Below are positions 36,106 through 45,599 of a stretch of 64,000 nt of DNA, piece by piece (position 1 is the first letter of the stretch; each line of letters begins with the position of its first letter). Both the position numbers and the translations under genes were made by a program. This DNA is from Winogradskyella arenosi. GTDB lineage: Bacteria > Bacteroidota > Bacteroidia > Flavobacteriales > Flavobacteriaceae. Where the stretch lies: the NCBI RefSeq assembly GCF_003337305.1, contig NZ_QPJO01000003.1:372001-436000 (forward strand), given 5' to 3'. The notes under the pieces were generated by a model. It was not told where the DNA came from. It made no database searches and worked only from the letters and a program-made list of their open reading frames with translations.

Positions 36106-38016
36106 TTAATTTGCGTTTATGATCTTAAGATTATCATATTTCACAATATAAATCGCTTCATTAATATACCCTCCAAATAAGGTTTTCTTGTATCTGAATT
36201 TATTTTCAACATACTCCGTTTCAATAGCTTCTAAGTTGCTATCGTATAGATTTTCAGCAGAAGCTAAACGCATCAGTAAATCTAAAGTAATATCGAAACC
36301 ACGAGCCACATACTTACTCGGCGATACTCCATATTCTGCTCTGTAAGCTTTAACAAAACCGTTAGAGCTTGCTTCGTCGTAGTCTTTACGTACTGATGGA
36401 TAATGGAAATGTAAATTAGATAAGTTATTATTATCGATATCCTTACCTTCAAAAGCTTTCCCTTTATCTAGGGTCGCTAAGATAATATCTGTTTTAGGTC
36501 CTACCAATCCATTAAGCATACTAATAACGCTTGTAGAGTAATTGTAATTATCCGTTTCTAAAAACACTAAGGTTTTCCCTGTTGAAATTACATTTTGCAA
36601 ATCGGTATGATAGATAAAGAATGCATCTTTACTTTTATTCTTTTTATCTGGACGAGAATAAACAATCTTAGCATTTGGAAACTCTTGCTTAAGTGCCTCG
36701 CTACTTGCACGGTGTGCATGGTCTGAAATAATCACCACTTTTGTTTGGCTACTATCAGCTTTTACAAAATTAATCATGGCTTGACGCATCAGTTTTTCTT
36801 CCGGTAGCGTTTGAAACACATTGCTAAGCAACTCACTTGGTTTTGTCATAGCCGCTATAACAGGAATATTGTCTCTTTTTAGACTCATAGCTACACGACT
36901 AAAACTCTTCTCTTCAATTGGTCCTATAACCGCATCGTAGTCTGAAAAATCATTTTCAACCAAAATATCATTGGTTTTCGCCACGTTATAACGGGTATCA
37001 AACACTTTTAAATCTGTTGAAATTCCTAATTGCTTGGCGGAATCTAAAGCCATCATCACACCAATATGAAATTCTAAAACCGTAGACAACAAATTATTAT
37101 TTTTCATCATCTCCTTAGTCTCTTCCACCGCATCTACATCAATTCGGTCAAGACGGTAAGGCATCATTAAGGCTATTTTTTTAGTCTTAAAATTGGTAAG
37201 ATTTGTTTTTAAGTTGGTGGTTGAAACCGTTTCTAATTCAGAGGTTCCTCTAACAGTACCAGGAATCTTTAAAACCATTCCCGCTTTTAATCCGGTTTCT
37301 TTTAATTCCGGATTTAAATGTTCAAGTTGTTCTTGAGTAAGGTTTAATTTTACCTTTAATCTGTAGAATCCTTCTTTAGGTAATACTTCATAATAGCCAA
37401 ATTCAGATTCAATCTCTTTTTCTTCTTGATCTTGAATATTAGGCACGTTTAACTCATCTCCAGGCTGAATCGTATCCTTCATAAATGGATTTAACGCCTC
37501 GAGATCGGCTACAGAAATCCCAAATTTATAGGCAATTCTCCATTTGCCTTCTTTAGGTTGTACCGTGTACTTTTTAACCGTATTGGTTAAGGTTTGTTTA
37601 GAACTCACCGTTTTATAACGTGGAATTCTAATTTTATCCCCTTTTTTTAAATTATTGGCATATAGAAAACGATTAGCTTTTTTAATCTCTTCTTCAGAGA
37701 CCCCATACTTTTGGGTTAAACCATATAACGTTTCTTTACGTTTTACTTTGTGTGTTGTATATCCGGTAAGTTCTTTGCTTTCTTCTTCAATAGGCGCATT
37801 CTTAATCTTAGAATTCGGAATAATTAATACCGAATTAGGTTGAAATTTCCGCTGTGCATCAGGATTTAAAGCATAGATATCGAAAGGGGTTACTAAATAG
37901 GCTTTGGCAATACTTTTAATAGTTTCTCCAGGTTGAACCGTATGCTCAATATATTTCTGTTGCGCACTTACAAACGTTGTAACCGCAATTAAAATGATAG
38001 CCAAAATTTTCTTCAT
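36106..38016 (-). CDS. LysM-repeat protein with periplasmic-binding-like C-terminal domain
   Basis: From ATG 38016 the protein has 636 residues; longer starts lack the signal sequence MKKILAIILIAVTTFVSAQ. Four LysM-like repeats follow: HTVQPGETIKSIAKAY, HKVKRKETLYGLTQKYGVS, YTVQPKEGKWRIAYKFGIS and YEVLPKEGFYRLKVKLNLT. The C-terminal half (from about residue 280) is a type 1 periplasmic-binding fold: IALMMPYRLDRIDVDAV, YDAVIGPIEEKSFSRVAMSLKRDNIPVIAA and SPSKYVARGFDITLDLLMRL. It is probably a peptidoglycan-bound sensor or substrate-binding protein. The ligand is unknown. It lies 97 nt after guaA. Confidence 0.88.
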   Translation of the reverse strand: MKKILAIILIAVTTFVSAQQKYIEHTVQPGETIKSIAKAYLVTPFDIYALNPDAQRKFQPNSVLIIPNSKIKNAPIEEESKELTGYTTHKVKRKETLYGLTQKYGVSEEEIKKANRFLYANNLKKGDKIRIPRYKTVSSKQTLTNTVKKYTVQPKEGKWRIAYKFGISVADLEALNPFMKDTIQPGDELNVPNIQDQEEKEIESEFGYYEVLPKEGFYRLKVKLNLTQEQLEHLNPELKETGLKAGMVLKIPGTVRGTSELETVSTTNLKTNLTNFKTKKIALMMPYRLDRIDVDAVEETKEMMKNNNLLSTVLEFHIGVMMALDSAKQLGISTDLKVFDTRYNVAKTNDILVENDFSDYDAVIGPIEEKSFSRVAMSLKRDNIPVIAAMTKPSELLSNVFQTLPEEKLMRQAMINFVKADSSQTKVVIISDHAHRASSEALKQEFPNAKIVYSRPDKKNKSKDAFFIYHTDLQNVISTGKTLVFLETDNYNYSTSVISMLNGLVGPKTDIILATLDKGKAFEGKDIDNNNLSNLHFHYPSVRKDYDEASSNGFVKAYRAEYGVSPSKYVARGFDITLDLLMRLASAENLYDSNLEAIETEYVENKFRYKKTLFGGYINEAIYIVKYDNLKIINAN

Positions 38017-38032
38017 AAACGCTTTCTTTATA

Positions 38033-38060
38033 CCTACAAGGTTAAAATTAACCTTGTAGG
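38033..38060. repeat. Perfect 13-bp palindrome between guaA and the LysM gene
   Basis: CCTACAAGGTTAA (38033-38045) and TTAACCTTGTAGG (38048-38060) are exact reverse complements with only two bases between. It sits 17 nt upstream of the LysM start codon. Being so close to the start it may be an operator or a message-stabilising hairpin rather than a classical terminator. Confidence 0.6.
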
Positions 38061-38112
38061 ATTTTATAGGTTTTGTTTCGTCTTTACTTAAGACTAAACA
38101 GGTCATTTAAAT

Positions 38113-39648
38113 TTACTCCCACTCAATGGTCGCAGGTGGTTTTGAGCTGATATCATAAACAACTCGGTTTACCCCTTTTACTTTATTTATAATTTCATTA
38201 GAGGTTTTCTGTAAAAACTCATAAGGTAAGTTTACCCAGTCTGCCGTCATACCATCAGTACTTTCTACCGCTCTTAAAGCGACACATTTTTCATAGGTAC
38301 GCTCATCGCCCATAACACCAACACTATTAACAGGTAATAACATTGCCCCGGCTTGCCATACTTTATCGTAAAGGTTCCAAGCGCGTAGATTATTAATAAA
38401 AATAGCATCGACCTCTTGTAATATACGTACTTTCTCTTCCGTTAGATCTCCAAGAATACGAATTGCTAGTCCTGGTCCTGGAAAAGGGTGTCTTCCTAAC
38501 AAGTGTTTATCCATATTCATCGAAGCTCCTACACGTCTTACCTCATCTTTAAATAAGGCTTTTAGAGGTTCTACTACTTTTAATTTCATAAAATCTGGTA
38601 AGCCCCCAACATTATGATGACTTTTTATCGTTGCACTTGGTCCTCCTGTTGCTGAGACACTCTCAATAACATCAGGGTAAATTGTTCCTTGTGCTAACCA
38701 TTTTACATCTTGAATTAAGTGGGCTTCATCATCAAAAACTTCAATGAATACACGACCAATAGCTTTTCGTTTTAGCTCTGGATCACTCAATCCTTTTAAC
38801 GCATCCAAAAAGCGTGCCGAAGCATCCACACCTTTTACATTAAGGCCCATACCTTCGTACTGCGTAAGGACGTCTTCAAATTCATTTTTACGAAGTAAAC
38901 CGTTATTTACAAAAATACAGTAGAGGTTTTTACCAATAGCTTTATGTAATAACATAGCGGCTACTGAAGAATCTACCCCTCCAGATAATCCTAAAACGAC
39001 TTTATCATCGCCTAATTGTTCTTGTAAACCTTCAACGGTTTCTTCTACAAAAGATTGTGGTGTCCAATCTTGTTCTACCGCTGCAATTTTTACTAAGAAA
39101 TTATTTAAAAGTTGGTAACCATCTGTAGAATGGTAAACTTCTGGGTGAAATTGAATGGCATAGGTTTCTTCACCTTCAATTTTATAAGCTGCGTTTTCTA
39201 CGTCATTAGTACTTGCTAATAAAACACCGCCTGTTGGTAATTGTTTTATCGTATCACTATGACTCATCCAAACCTGACTTCCTTCATGAATATTTTCAAA
39301 GAAAGGTTCATCAGTTTTGATGTAGCTTAAATTGGCTCTACCGTATTCTCTGGTATTAGACTCTGCCACTTCGCCACCTGAGAAATGCGCCAAATATTGT
39401 GCTCCGTAACAAACGGCTAACATTGGCTTTTTTCCTCTGATGCCTTCCAACTCGGGATGAAGCACGGCTTCTCCTCGAACGGAATTTGGGCTACCAGATA
39501 ATATAACAGCTTTAAAGCTATCAGAATCTGAAGGAATTTTGTTGAATGGATGAATTTCGCAGTAGATGTTTAATTCTCTAACGCGACGCGCAATAAGCTG
39601 TGTGTATTGCGAACCGAAATCTAAAATAAGGACTTTGTTGTGTTGCAT
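38113..39648 (-). CDS. guaA: GMP synthase (glutamine-hydrolysing)
   Basis: From ATG 39648 the protein has 511 residues. A TTG two codons upstream is open but lies inside a TATTTTTG promoter-like element (39652-39659), and the family begins [22 protein letters not shown]. The glutaminase domain has Cys in [12 protein letters not shown] and the His/Glu pair in [11 protein letters not shown]. The ATP pyrophosphatase has the PP-loop [13 protein letters not shown]. The C-terminal dimerisation domain ends KPPATIEWE. It converts XMP to GMP. No purine riboswitch was recognised upstream. Confidence 0.98.
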   Translation of the reverse strand: MQHNKVLILDFGSQYTQLIARRVRELNIYCEIHPFNKIPSDSDSFKAVILSGSPNSVRGEAVLHPELEGIRGKKPMLAVCYGAQYLAHFSGGEVAESNTREYGRANLSYIKTDEPFFENIHEGSQVWMSHSDTIKQLPTGGVLLASTNDVENAAYKIEGEETYAIQFHPEVYHSTDGYQLLNNFLVKIAAVEQDWTPQSFVEETVEGLQEQLGDDKVVLGLSGGVDSSVAAMLLHKAIGKNLYCIFVNNGLLRKNEFEDVLTQYEGMGLNVKGVDASARFLDALKGLSDPELKRKAIGRVFIEVFDDEAHLIQDVKWLAQGTIYPDVIESVSATGGPSATIKSHHNVGGLPDFMKLKVVEPLKALFKDEVRRVGASMNMDKHLLGRHPFPGPGLAIRILGDLTEEKVRILQEVDAIFINNLRAWNLYDKVWQAGAMLLPVNSVGVMGDERTYEKCVALRAVESTDGMTADWVNLPYEFLQKTSNEIINKVKGVNRVVYDISSKPPATIEWE

Positions 39649-39805
39649 GCGCAAAAATAACGATTGATTTTGAAATTTTCGATTTACGAATTACATAAAA
39701 TTTCAAAAAATATTAAATAATTAAAAAACAATATATTATAGGTTTTATTTTAAAACCCGCTTTTAAGCCTATTGCGTTGGTATAAACTTGGTTATAATCC
39801 GTAAT

Positions 39806-39890
39806 GGCTTTAACGATTAAAGCCCTATACTTCATATAATTTTGAAATACTAAAGCCGTTAGCCATGCCAAACACAACTAACGGCTTTAA
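39806..39890. terminator. Two hairpins in the gap between the decarboxylase gene and guaA
   Basis: The first is GGCTTTAA-CGA-TTAAAGCC (39806-39824), perfect. The second has arms TAAAGCCGTTAG (39851-39862) and CTAACGGCTTTA (39878-39889). The second lies directly after the decarboxylase stop (39908) and is the better terminator candidate for the minus strand, although its T-tract is short. Confidence 0.5.
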
Positions 39891-39907
39891 GACTAAAACT
39901 ACAGTGG

Positions 39908-41278
39908 CTATTCCATAGTTTCTAAAATCATTTCTATATCGCGTTCCGTGGTATCCGGATTGATAAAGCAGAAACGAGAACAGGTTTCAAAAGTATCGCC
40001 ATTTTTCCATTTTGTAGGCGTTACTAATGCGAATCCTTTTTTATGATTCTCGTAAGTCCAATGCGTATAATCTTCCGGCTCCCATCCTATTCTTCGGTAT
40101 AAAACACAAGAAAGACTTGGCTCTCTCACCAATTCTAATTTAGGATGCGCTTCTATTAAACGGCCTGCAATTTGTGCCAATTCTAATCCACGTTCCACCG
40201 CTTCTTTATAACGATCTGTGCCGTGTGTTGCTAAAGAAAACCATAACGGTAAACCTCTAACACGTCTTGTTAATTGAATTTGATAATCGGTAGGATTAAA
40301 TCCGTGAGCCCCTTCATCTTTAAAAATCTCTAAATAAGAGCCTTGTTGTGAATGTGCATTTTTAGCCAATTCCATATCTCTATAAAGTACTGCTCCACAA
40401 TCGTAAGGTGAAAACATCCATTTATGAGGATCAATGGTAATACTATCGGCACGTTCAATCCCTTTAAAAAGATGACGTACAGAGTCTGCCACTAAGGCAC
40501 CACCACCATAAGCGGCATCAATATGAAACCATAAATTCTGAGCTTCACAAACCTCTGCTATACTTGACAGATCATCAATAATACCCGCATTCGTTGTTCC
40601 ACCTGTAGCCACTACCGCAAATAAACATTTACGTTGGTGCTCGGTTAAGGTTGCAATAGTTTCCTCTAGCATGGCTCCTGTAAGATGCTCTTCAGAATCC
40701 ACTAAAATAATATCAACATCGGCTACTTTTGCCATGGCTTTAATAGAAGAATGCGCTCCTATAGAGGTAATAATTAATCCTTTTTCCCCTTTAAACTCTG
40801 CATTTTCTCTCCAATGTTCTCTTGCCGTAACTATGGCCGATAAATTTGCCGCTGTTCCGCCACTTGTAAAGACTCCGAAAGCCCCTTCTGGCATTCCTGT
40901 TAAAGAGACAATCCAACTCATAGCTTCGTTTTCACAGAAAATTCCACCAGCGCCTTCCATCCAATACGCCCCGTGTATACTTGACGCCGACGTTATAAGA
41001 TCGAACATGATGGCTGCTTTTGTTGGTGATGCCGGCACAAAAGCCAAATTTCGAGGATGATCTACAGGAACATTAGTCTTAGCCAAGTGTTCTTTCCATA
41101 AATTAAAAGCGTATTCGCCGCCAACTCCTTTCGGAGTCACGGTATCCCCGACTAAGGCTTTTAAATCTTCCGATTTTCTAGGTTTTCCAATTTGATGTTC
41201 TGTTGCTGAAACTCTTCCGATGACATATTTCATGACATCTAAAGTCATCTCAATCAAATCAATATCAATGTGATGCAT
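39908..41278 (-). CDS. Group II pyridoxal-dependent decarboxylase
   Basis: The protein has 456 residues. It has the PLP lysine in SITIDPHKWMFSPYDCGA, substrate/PLP-phosphate motif TSGGTAANLSAIVTARE, and HIDAAYGGG with the PLP-binding Asp. It belongs to the aromatic-L-amino-acid / glutamate decarboxylase superfamily; the actual amino acid cannot be read from the sequence. The gene begins 6 nt after the stop of bshC, so the pair is almost certainly one operon. A role linked to cysteine or bacillithiol metabolism is possible but not shown. Confidence 0.9.
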   Translation of the reverse strand: MHHIDIDLIEMTLDVMKYVIGRVSATEHQIGKPRKSEDLKALVGDTVTPKGVGGEYAFNLWKEHLAKTNVPVDHPRNLAFVPASPTKAAIMFDLITSASSIHGAYWMEGAGGIFCENEAMSWIVSLTGMPEGAFGVFTSGGTAANLSAIVTAREHWRENAEFKGEKGLIITSIGAHSSIKAMAKVADVDIILVDSEEHLTGAMLEETIATLTEHQRKCLFAVVATGGTTNAGIIDDLSSIAEVCEAQNLWFHIDAAYGGGALVADSVRHLFKGIERADSITIDPHKWMFSPYDCGAVLYRDMELAKNAHSQQGSYLEIFKDEGAHGFNPTDYQIQLTRRVRGLPLWFSLATHGTDRYKEAVERGLELAQIAGRLIEAHPKLELVREPSLSCVLYRRIGWEPEDYTHWTYENHKKGFALVTPTKWKNGDTFETCSRFCFINPDTTERDIEMILETME

Positions 41279-41284
41279 TAATTA

Positions 41285-42880
41285 TTATAAATTTAATATT
41301 AAAAATTCGCCTTGAAGTGGTTTTAAGGCTTTGGTTAGTTGAGGTATCAGTTGGTCGCCGTATTCCAAATACAATTCTGAAAAATTGGTATTTCGTTCTT
41401 GTAAACTTTGACCTGGAAACAAGGCTTCTTGCAAAGCTGTACAGCGTTCTATTTGGTCTGCAAGCTTTCGTTTTTGTGCTTTTAATAAGCGCTTTTCAAG
41501 ATGTTGTAATCCTTTTATTTGTTTTACTTCTTGCGATTTTACGGCCCCCACAAAAGATTGATCTGTTTGTTTCGCTAAATCATAAAGGGCTTTAAACTGC
41601 TCTTCTAAATGCTTTACTTGTTCAGAAAAATCGATATCAATATTAGAAATTTTTCGCACTTTCTTGTTAATGAAAGAATGGCGATCTAAGAACAAATCGC
41701 GATTAGAAATCTGTAGTCGTTCTAATTTTTCTGCTTGTTTTTCAGATTTTATTAAGGCTGAGTTTCGTAATAACAATATAGGAAAGGTGACATTTTGAGC
41801 TTCAAAATTGGCCTTTAACTGCAACCAATAAATCATTTCTCCGCCACCACCAATATAACAAAGGTTGGGTAAAATAACTTCTTGATATAGGGGTCTCATG
41901 ATCACGTTTGGAGAAAAACGCTCCGGATAAGCTTCTAAATGCTGAAGCAATTCGGGTTGCGTCCATTTAAAATCAGATTCTAAAACAGAAAATTCGCCAT
42001 CTTGCTCTACAATGCGTTCTCTTAGGCCATCTTTGATATAAAATAAGTTAATTTCTCTAGGATTAACTTGAATGGTTAAGTTTAGATCTTCAAGCTTTTT
42101 ATTGGTTTCAGCAACTTCTTTAAACGCCGTTTGATCTAATAACTCCTTTTTCATTTGCGGAATAAATAGGCGTTTTAAAGCTTTGTCATCTGCATCTATA
42201 ATTACTAAACCTTGATCTGAAAATAAGGCATTAGCTAAATAACGTGTGGCATCAGCGAGGTTGTCATGGTTAAGATAGGCCTCTTTAAACCATGTTTTTA
42301 ATTGTTCTGCATGTTTTCCGGGGCCAAATTCAGAGGCTATAACATTATAAACGGCCTCTAAGCCTTCGGTATTAAAATGTCCAACCGCTCCTGTTTGCTC
42401 AGAATTCCACTGTATTTTTTTTCCTTTAAAGTTGAAATAATTAATTTCTTCAAAATCATGATCTTCAGAAGCCATCCAATACACTGGCACAAAATTATAC
42501 TTAGGATAAGCCGCTTTTAGCTCCTTACTTAAATTGATGGTAGAAATAATTTTATACAGAAAATAAAGTGGTCCCGTAAATAAATTCAGTTGATGTCCCG
42601 TGGTAATCGTGAAGGTCGTTTCTGAATTAAGCAGCGAAATATTTTCAATCGTCGCCTCAGAAGCTCGTACGTTTTTATATTGCTGTTCTAAACTCTCTAC
42701 CAAAACGTTTCGAGACTGAGGTGTTATGGTTCCCTGTTTCTCTTCTAACTGTGCTTTAAAGTTCTCTAATTTTGGAAATCGATGATAGAAGCCTTTTAAC
42801 TCGGGGGTCTCATCGAGATAATCACAAATAAAGTCTGAAAAATAATGGGTTTCCCTAAACGGAATACAGTCGGTTGGCAT
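41285..42880 (-). CDS. bshC: Bacillithiol biosynthesis cysteine-adding enzyme BshC
   Basis: The protein has 531 residues, the normal length. BshC motifs include the start DCIPFRETHYFSDFICDYL, TITTGHQLNLFTGPLYFLYKIISTI, FVPVYWMASEDHDFEEINYF and YIGGGGEMIYWLQLKANFEAQNV, followed by a long coiled coil (residues about 385-470). BshC adds cysteine to glucosaminyl-malate in the last step of bacillithiol synthesis. BshA and BshB are not in this window. The start is ATG 42880, divergent from the M14 peptidase gene. Confidence 0.96.
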   Translation of the reverse strand: MPTDCIPFRETHYFSDFICDYLDETPELKGFYHRFPKLENFKAQLEEKQGTITPQSRNVLVESLEQQYKNVRASEATIENISLLNSETTFTITTGHQLNLFTGPLYFLYKIISTINLSKELKAAYPKYNFVPVYWMASEDHDFEEINYFNFKGKKIQWNSEQTGAVGHFNTEGLEAVYNVIASEFGPGKHAEQLKTWFKEAYLNHDNLADATRYLANALFSDQGLVIIDADDKALKRLFIPQMKKELLDQTAFKEVAETNKKLEDLNLTIQVNPREINLFYIKDGLRERIVEQDGEFSVLESDFKWTQPELLQHLEAYPERFSPNVIMRPLYQEVILPNLCYIGGGGEMIYWLQLKANFEAQNVTFPILLLRNSALIKSEKQAEKLERLQISNRDLFLDRHSFINKKVRKISNIDIDFSEQVKHLEEQFKALYDLAKQTDQSFVGAVKSQEVKQIKGLQHLEKRLLKAQKRKLADQIERCTALQEALFPGQSLQERNTNFSELYLEYGDQLIPQLTKALKPLQGEFLILNL

Positions 42881-42994
42881 ACAAATTATTTATTTGGGCA
42901 TAAATATACTGCACTTCTATTTTTTAACTACTAATTTTTAGTTAATTCAGCCGAGCAATGTATATTTACTAGCTTGTAATTAATCCGCTATTCC

Positions 42995-45475
42995 ATGCAA
43001 AAACTTATGCTTGCACTCTTCGTGCTTTTTACCTTCCAACTGTCCTTAGTATCTCAAAACCTACAATCGCCAAGCGAATTCCTAGGTTACCCTATTGGAA
43101 GTCAATTCAGTAGAAACCATCAAATTGTCGATTATTTTAAGGCCGTCGCCGCAGCACGCCCTAAACAAGTAAAAATTGAATCTTACGGAACCACCAATGA
43201 ACGCAGAGGTTTAAACTTAGCGTACATTTCTAGTGAAGAAAATATAAAGAATTTAGAAGCCATTAGAACCAAGAATTTAAAAAACATTGGTCTTTTGGAA
43301 GGAAAGGCTACCTCCTCTGAGGTTGCTATTGTCTGGCTAAGCTATAATGTGCACGGTAATGAAGCCTCTAGCTCTGAAGCCGCAATGTTAACCTTGTACA
43401 ATTTACTTACAAAACATAACGACCTGCTTAAAAATACGGTGGTTATTATCGATCCTTCTGTAAATCCTGATGGTCGCGATCGTTATGTTAATTGGTACAA
43501 CCAAACTGCAGACAATATCTACAATACAGATGCCCAAGCTAGCGAGCATCAAGAGCCATGGCCTGGTGGAAGACCCAACCATTACCTTTTTGATCTCAAC
43601 AGAGATTGGGTTTGGGCGACACAAGTAGAAACACAGCAACGCCTCAAAGTTTATAACCAATGGATGCCGCATGTGCATGTTGATTTTCATGAACAAGGCA
43701 TAAATGAGCCTTATTATTTTGCTCCTGCCGCAGAACCATTTCATGAAATTATAACCGATTGGCAACGCGATTTTCAAACTGAAATTGGAAAAAATCATGC
43801 GAAATACTTCGATGCTGAAGGTTGGTTATTTTTCACTCGAGAACGTTTCGATTTGTTTTACCCAAGTTATGGAGATACTTACCCTACCTATATGGGCGCT
43901 ATGGGAATGACTTACGAACAAGGAGGTCATGGTAGAGCCGGTTTAGGAATTTTAAACGATGAAGGCCATATTTTAACTTTAGTAGAACGCCTTACTCACC
44001 ATACAACAACGGGACTTTCTACCATAGAAATGGCTTCAAAAAATGCAAAACAACTCAATACTGAATTTAAAAAGTTCTTTAACAATGCCTCGCTTAACTG
44101 TAAAAGTTACGTGGTTCAAGGAGAAACTAATCACATTAATAGCCTAAAGGAGCTTTTAAATACTCATCAGATTCAATTTGAAAAACCAGAGGCCAATAAA
44201 GTTTCAGGCTACCAGTACAGCACCGCAAAGAAAGGTCAGATGACGATTAATAATTCGGCTTTAGTTATCCATAGCGATCAACCAAAAGGTAAGATGGTTA
44301 AAGTCCTTTTTGAACCTAATGCCAAACTTTCAGATTCATTAACTTACGATATCACGGCTTGGTCCCTACCCTATGCTTATGGTTTAGAAGCTATAGCTAG
44401 CACCACAAAAGTTAAGAGCAACACCAACTTTACGACTGAAAATCAACCTGCATTAAACGATGCTTATGGTTACGTCAGTGCTTGGAATAGTATGAATGAC
44501 GCTCAGTTTTTAGCGGAATTATTACAACAAAACTTTAAGGTGCGCTTTACAGAAAAACCGTTCCGTTCAAAAGACAGCAAGTTTGAACGAGGTTCACTCA
44601 TCATTACTAAAGGTGATAATAAGCATATTGAAAATGCCGTAGCACAATTACAACGTATAGCTAACACCTTTAATCAAGAGTTGACTGAAATTCATTCAGG
44701 ATTTTCTCAAACCACACCAGATATAGGCTCTCCAGATATTAAGTTAATCAACAAACAAAAGGTTGCCGTACTTTCTGGAGAAGGTACCTCTTCTTTAAGT
44801 TATGGCGAAGTATGGTATTTCTTTGAACAAGATTTGCACTACCCTTTAACCTCAATAAACACAGCTCATTTAGACCGCACCAATTTAGATGCTTACCATG
44901 TGCTTATCCTTCCTAATGGAAATTATAGAAACGTTCTGAGCGAAAAAACCATGACAAAACTAAAAGACTGGGTACGTTCTGGAGGAAAATTGATTGCCAT
45001 AGACGGCGCTTTAAGAAATTTTGATAGAGATGAAGATTTAAATTTAAGTTCTAAACGATCAGAAAATAATACGGAAACACCACTATTGACTTCTTATGCT
45101 GACCGCGAGCGCGCCTACAGTAACCATTTAATTACGGGAGCAATTTTTAAAGCTAAAGTAGACAACACCCATCCTATGGGCTTTGGGTATGGTCAAGACT
45201 ATTTCACCTTAAAACAAGGAAGTCACAACTATAATTTGCTTAGCAAAGGTTACAATGTGGCGTATTTAAATAACACCCAAGTTTTTTCTGGTTTTGCCGG
45301 ACAAGAGGCTTTAAAGCAATTAGACCAAACTTTAATTTTTGGTGAAGAGCCTTTTGGAAATGGAAGTTTTATTTACATGGTAGACAACACGCTTTTCAGG
45401 AATTTCTGGGAAAATGGAAAACTCTTTTTAGCGAATTCTATTTTTATGGTGAATAATAACGCTTTTGAATTGTAG
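42995..45475 (+). CDS. Secreted M14 family zinc carboxypeptidase
   Basis: The protein has 826 residues with a signal peptide (MQKLMLALFVLFTFQLSLVSQ). Zinc-binding HxxE is in YNVHGNEASSSEA near residues 115-125, the substrate-binding Arg in DLNRDWVWA and the third zinc ligand in HVHVDFHEQG. The catalytic Glu is probably in MTYEQGGHGRAG. A long C-terminal region (from about residue 375) includes a DJ-1/GATase-like stretch (HVLILPNGNYRNVLS, KLKDWVRSGGKLIAIDGALRNF). It is an exported or periplasmic metallocarboxypeptidase. It diverges from bshC, and the M16 peptidase gene lies 124 nt downstream. Confidence 0.92.
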   Translation: MQKLMLALFVLFTFQLSLVSQNLQSPSEFLGYPIGSQFSRNHQIVDYFKAVAAARPKQVKIESYGTTNERRGLNLAYISSEENIKNLEAIRTKNLKNIGLLEGKATSSEVAIVWLSYNVHGNEASSSEAAMLTLYNLLTKHNDLLKNTVVIIDPSVNPDGRDRYVNWYNQTADNIYNTDAQASEHQEPWPGGRPNHYLFDLNRDWVWATQVETQQRLKVYNQWMPHVHVDFHEQGINEPYYFAPAAEPFHEIITDWQRDFQTEIGKNHAKYFDAEGWLFFTRERFDLFYPSYGDTYPTYMGAMGMTYEQGGHGRAGLGILNDEGHILTLVERLTHHTTTGLSTIEMASKNAKQLNTEFKKFFNNASLNCKSYVVQGETNHINSLKELLNTHQIQFEKPEANKVSGYQYSTAKKGQMTINNSALVIHSDQPKGKMVKVLFEPNAKLSDSLTYDITAWSLPYAYGLEAIASTTKVKSNTNFTTENQPALNDAYGYVSAWNSMNDAQFLAELLQQNFKVRFTEKPFRSKDSKFERGSLIITKGDNKHIENAVAQLQRIANTFNQELTEIHSGFSQTTPDIGSPDIKLINKQKVAVLSGEGTSSLSYGEVWYFFEQDLHYPLTSINTAHLDRTNLDAYHVLILPNGNYRNVLSEKTMTKLKDWVRSGGKLIAIDGALRNFDRDEDLNLSSKRSENNTETPLLTSYADRERAYSNHLITGAIFKAKVDNTHPMGFGYGQDYFTLKQGSHNYNLLSKGYNVAYLNNTQVFSGFAGQEALKQLDQTLIFGEEPFGNGSFIYMVDNTLFRNFWENGKLFLANSIFMVNNNAFEL

Positions 45476-45599
45476 TCGCGTTTTCAACTCAAACAATACC
45501 GTCTTATAAAAGGACGAACACGTTTATTTTTTAAGATATAAAACCAACCTAAATACGGAACGGACTTAAAAACCACCAGTTCCTTAAACTCTAATATTT

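Noticed and set aside
39649..39654. TTG start for guaA two codons upstream
   Set aside because: The ATG at 39648 gives the family N-terminus, and the TTG overlaps a promoter-like element.
40671..41060. 129-codon ORF antisense to the decarboxylase
   Set aside because: It is a frame shadow of the conserved decarboxylase coding sequence.
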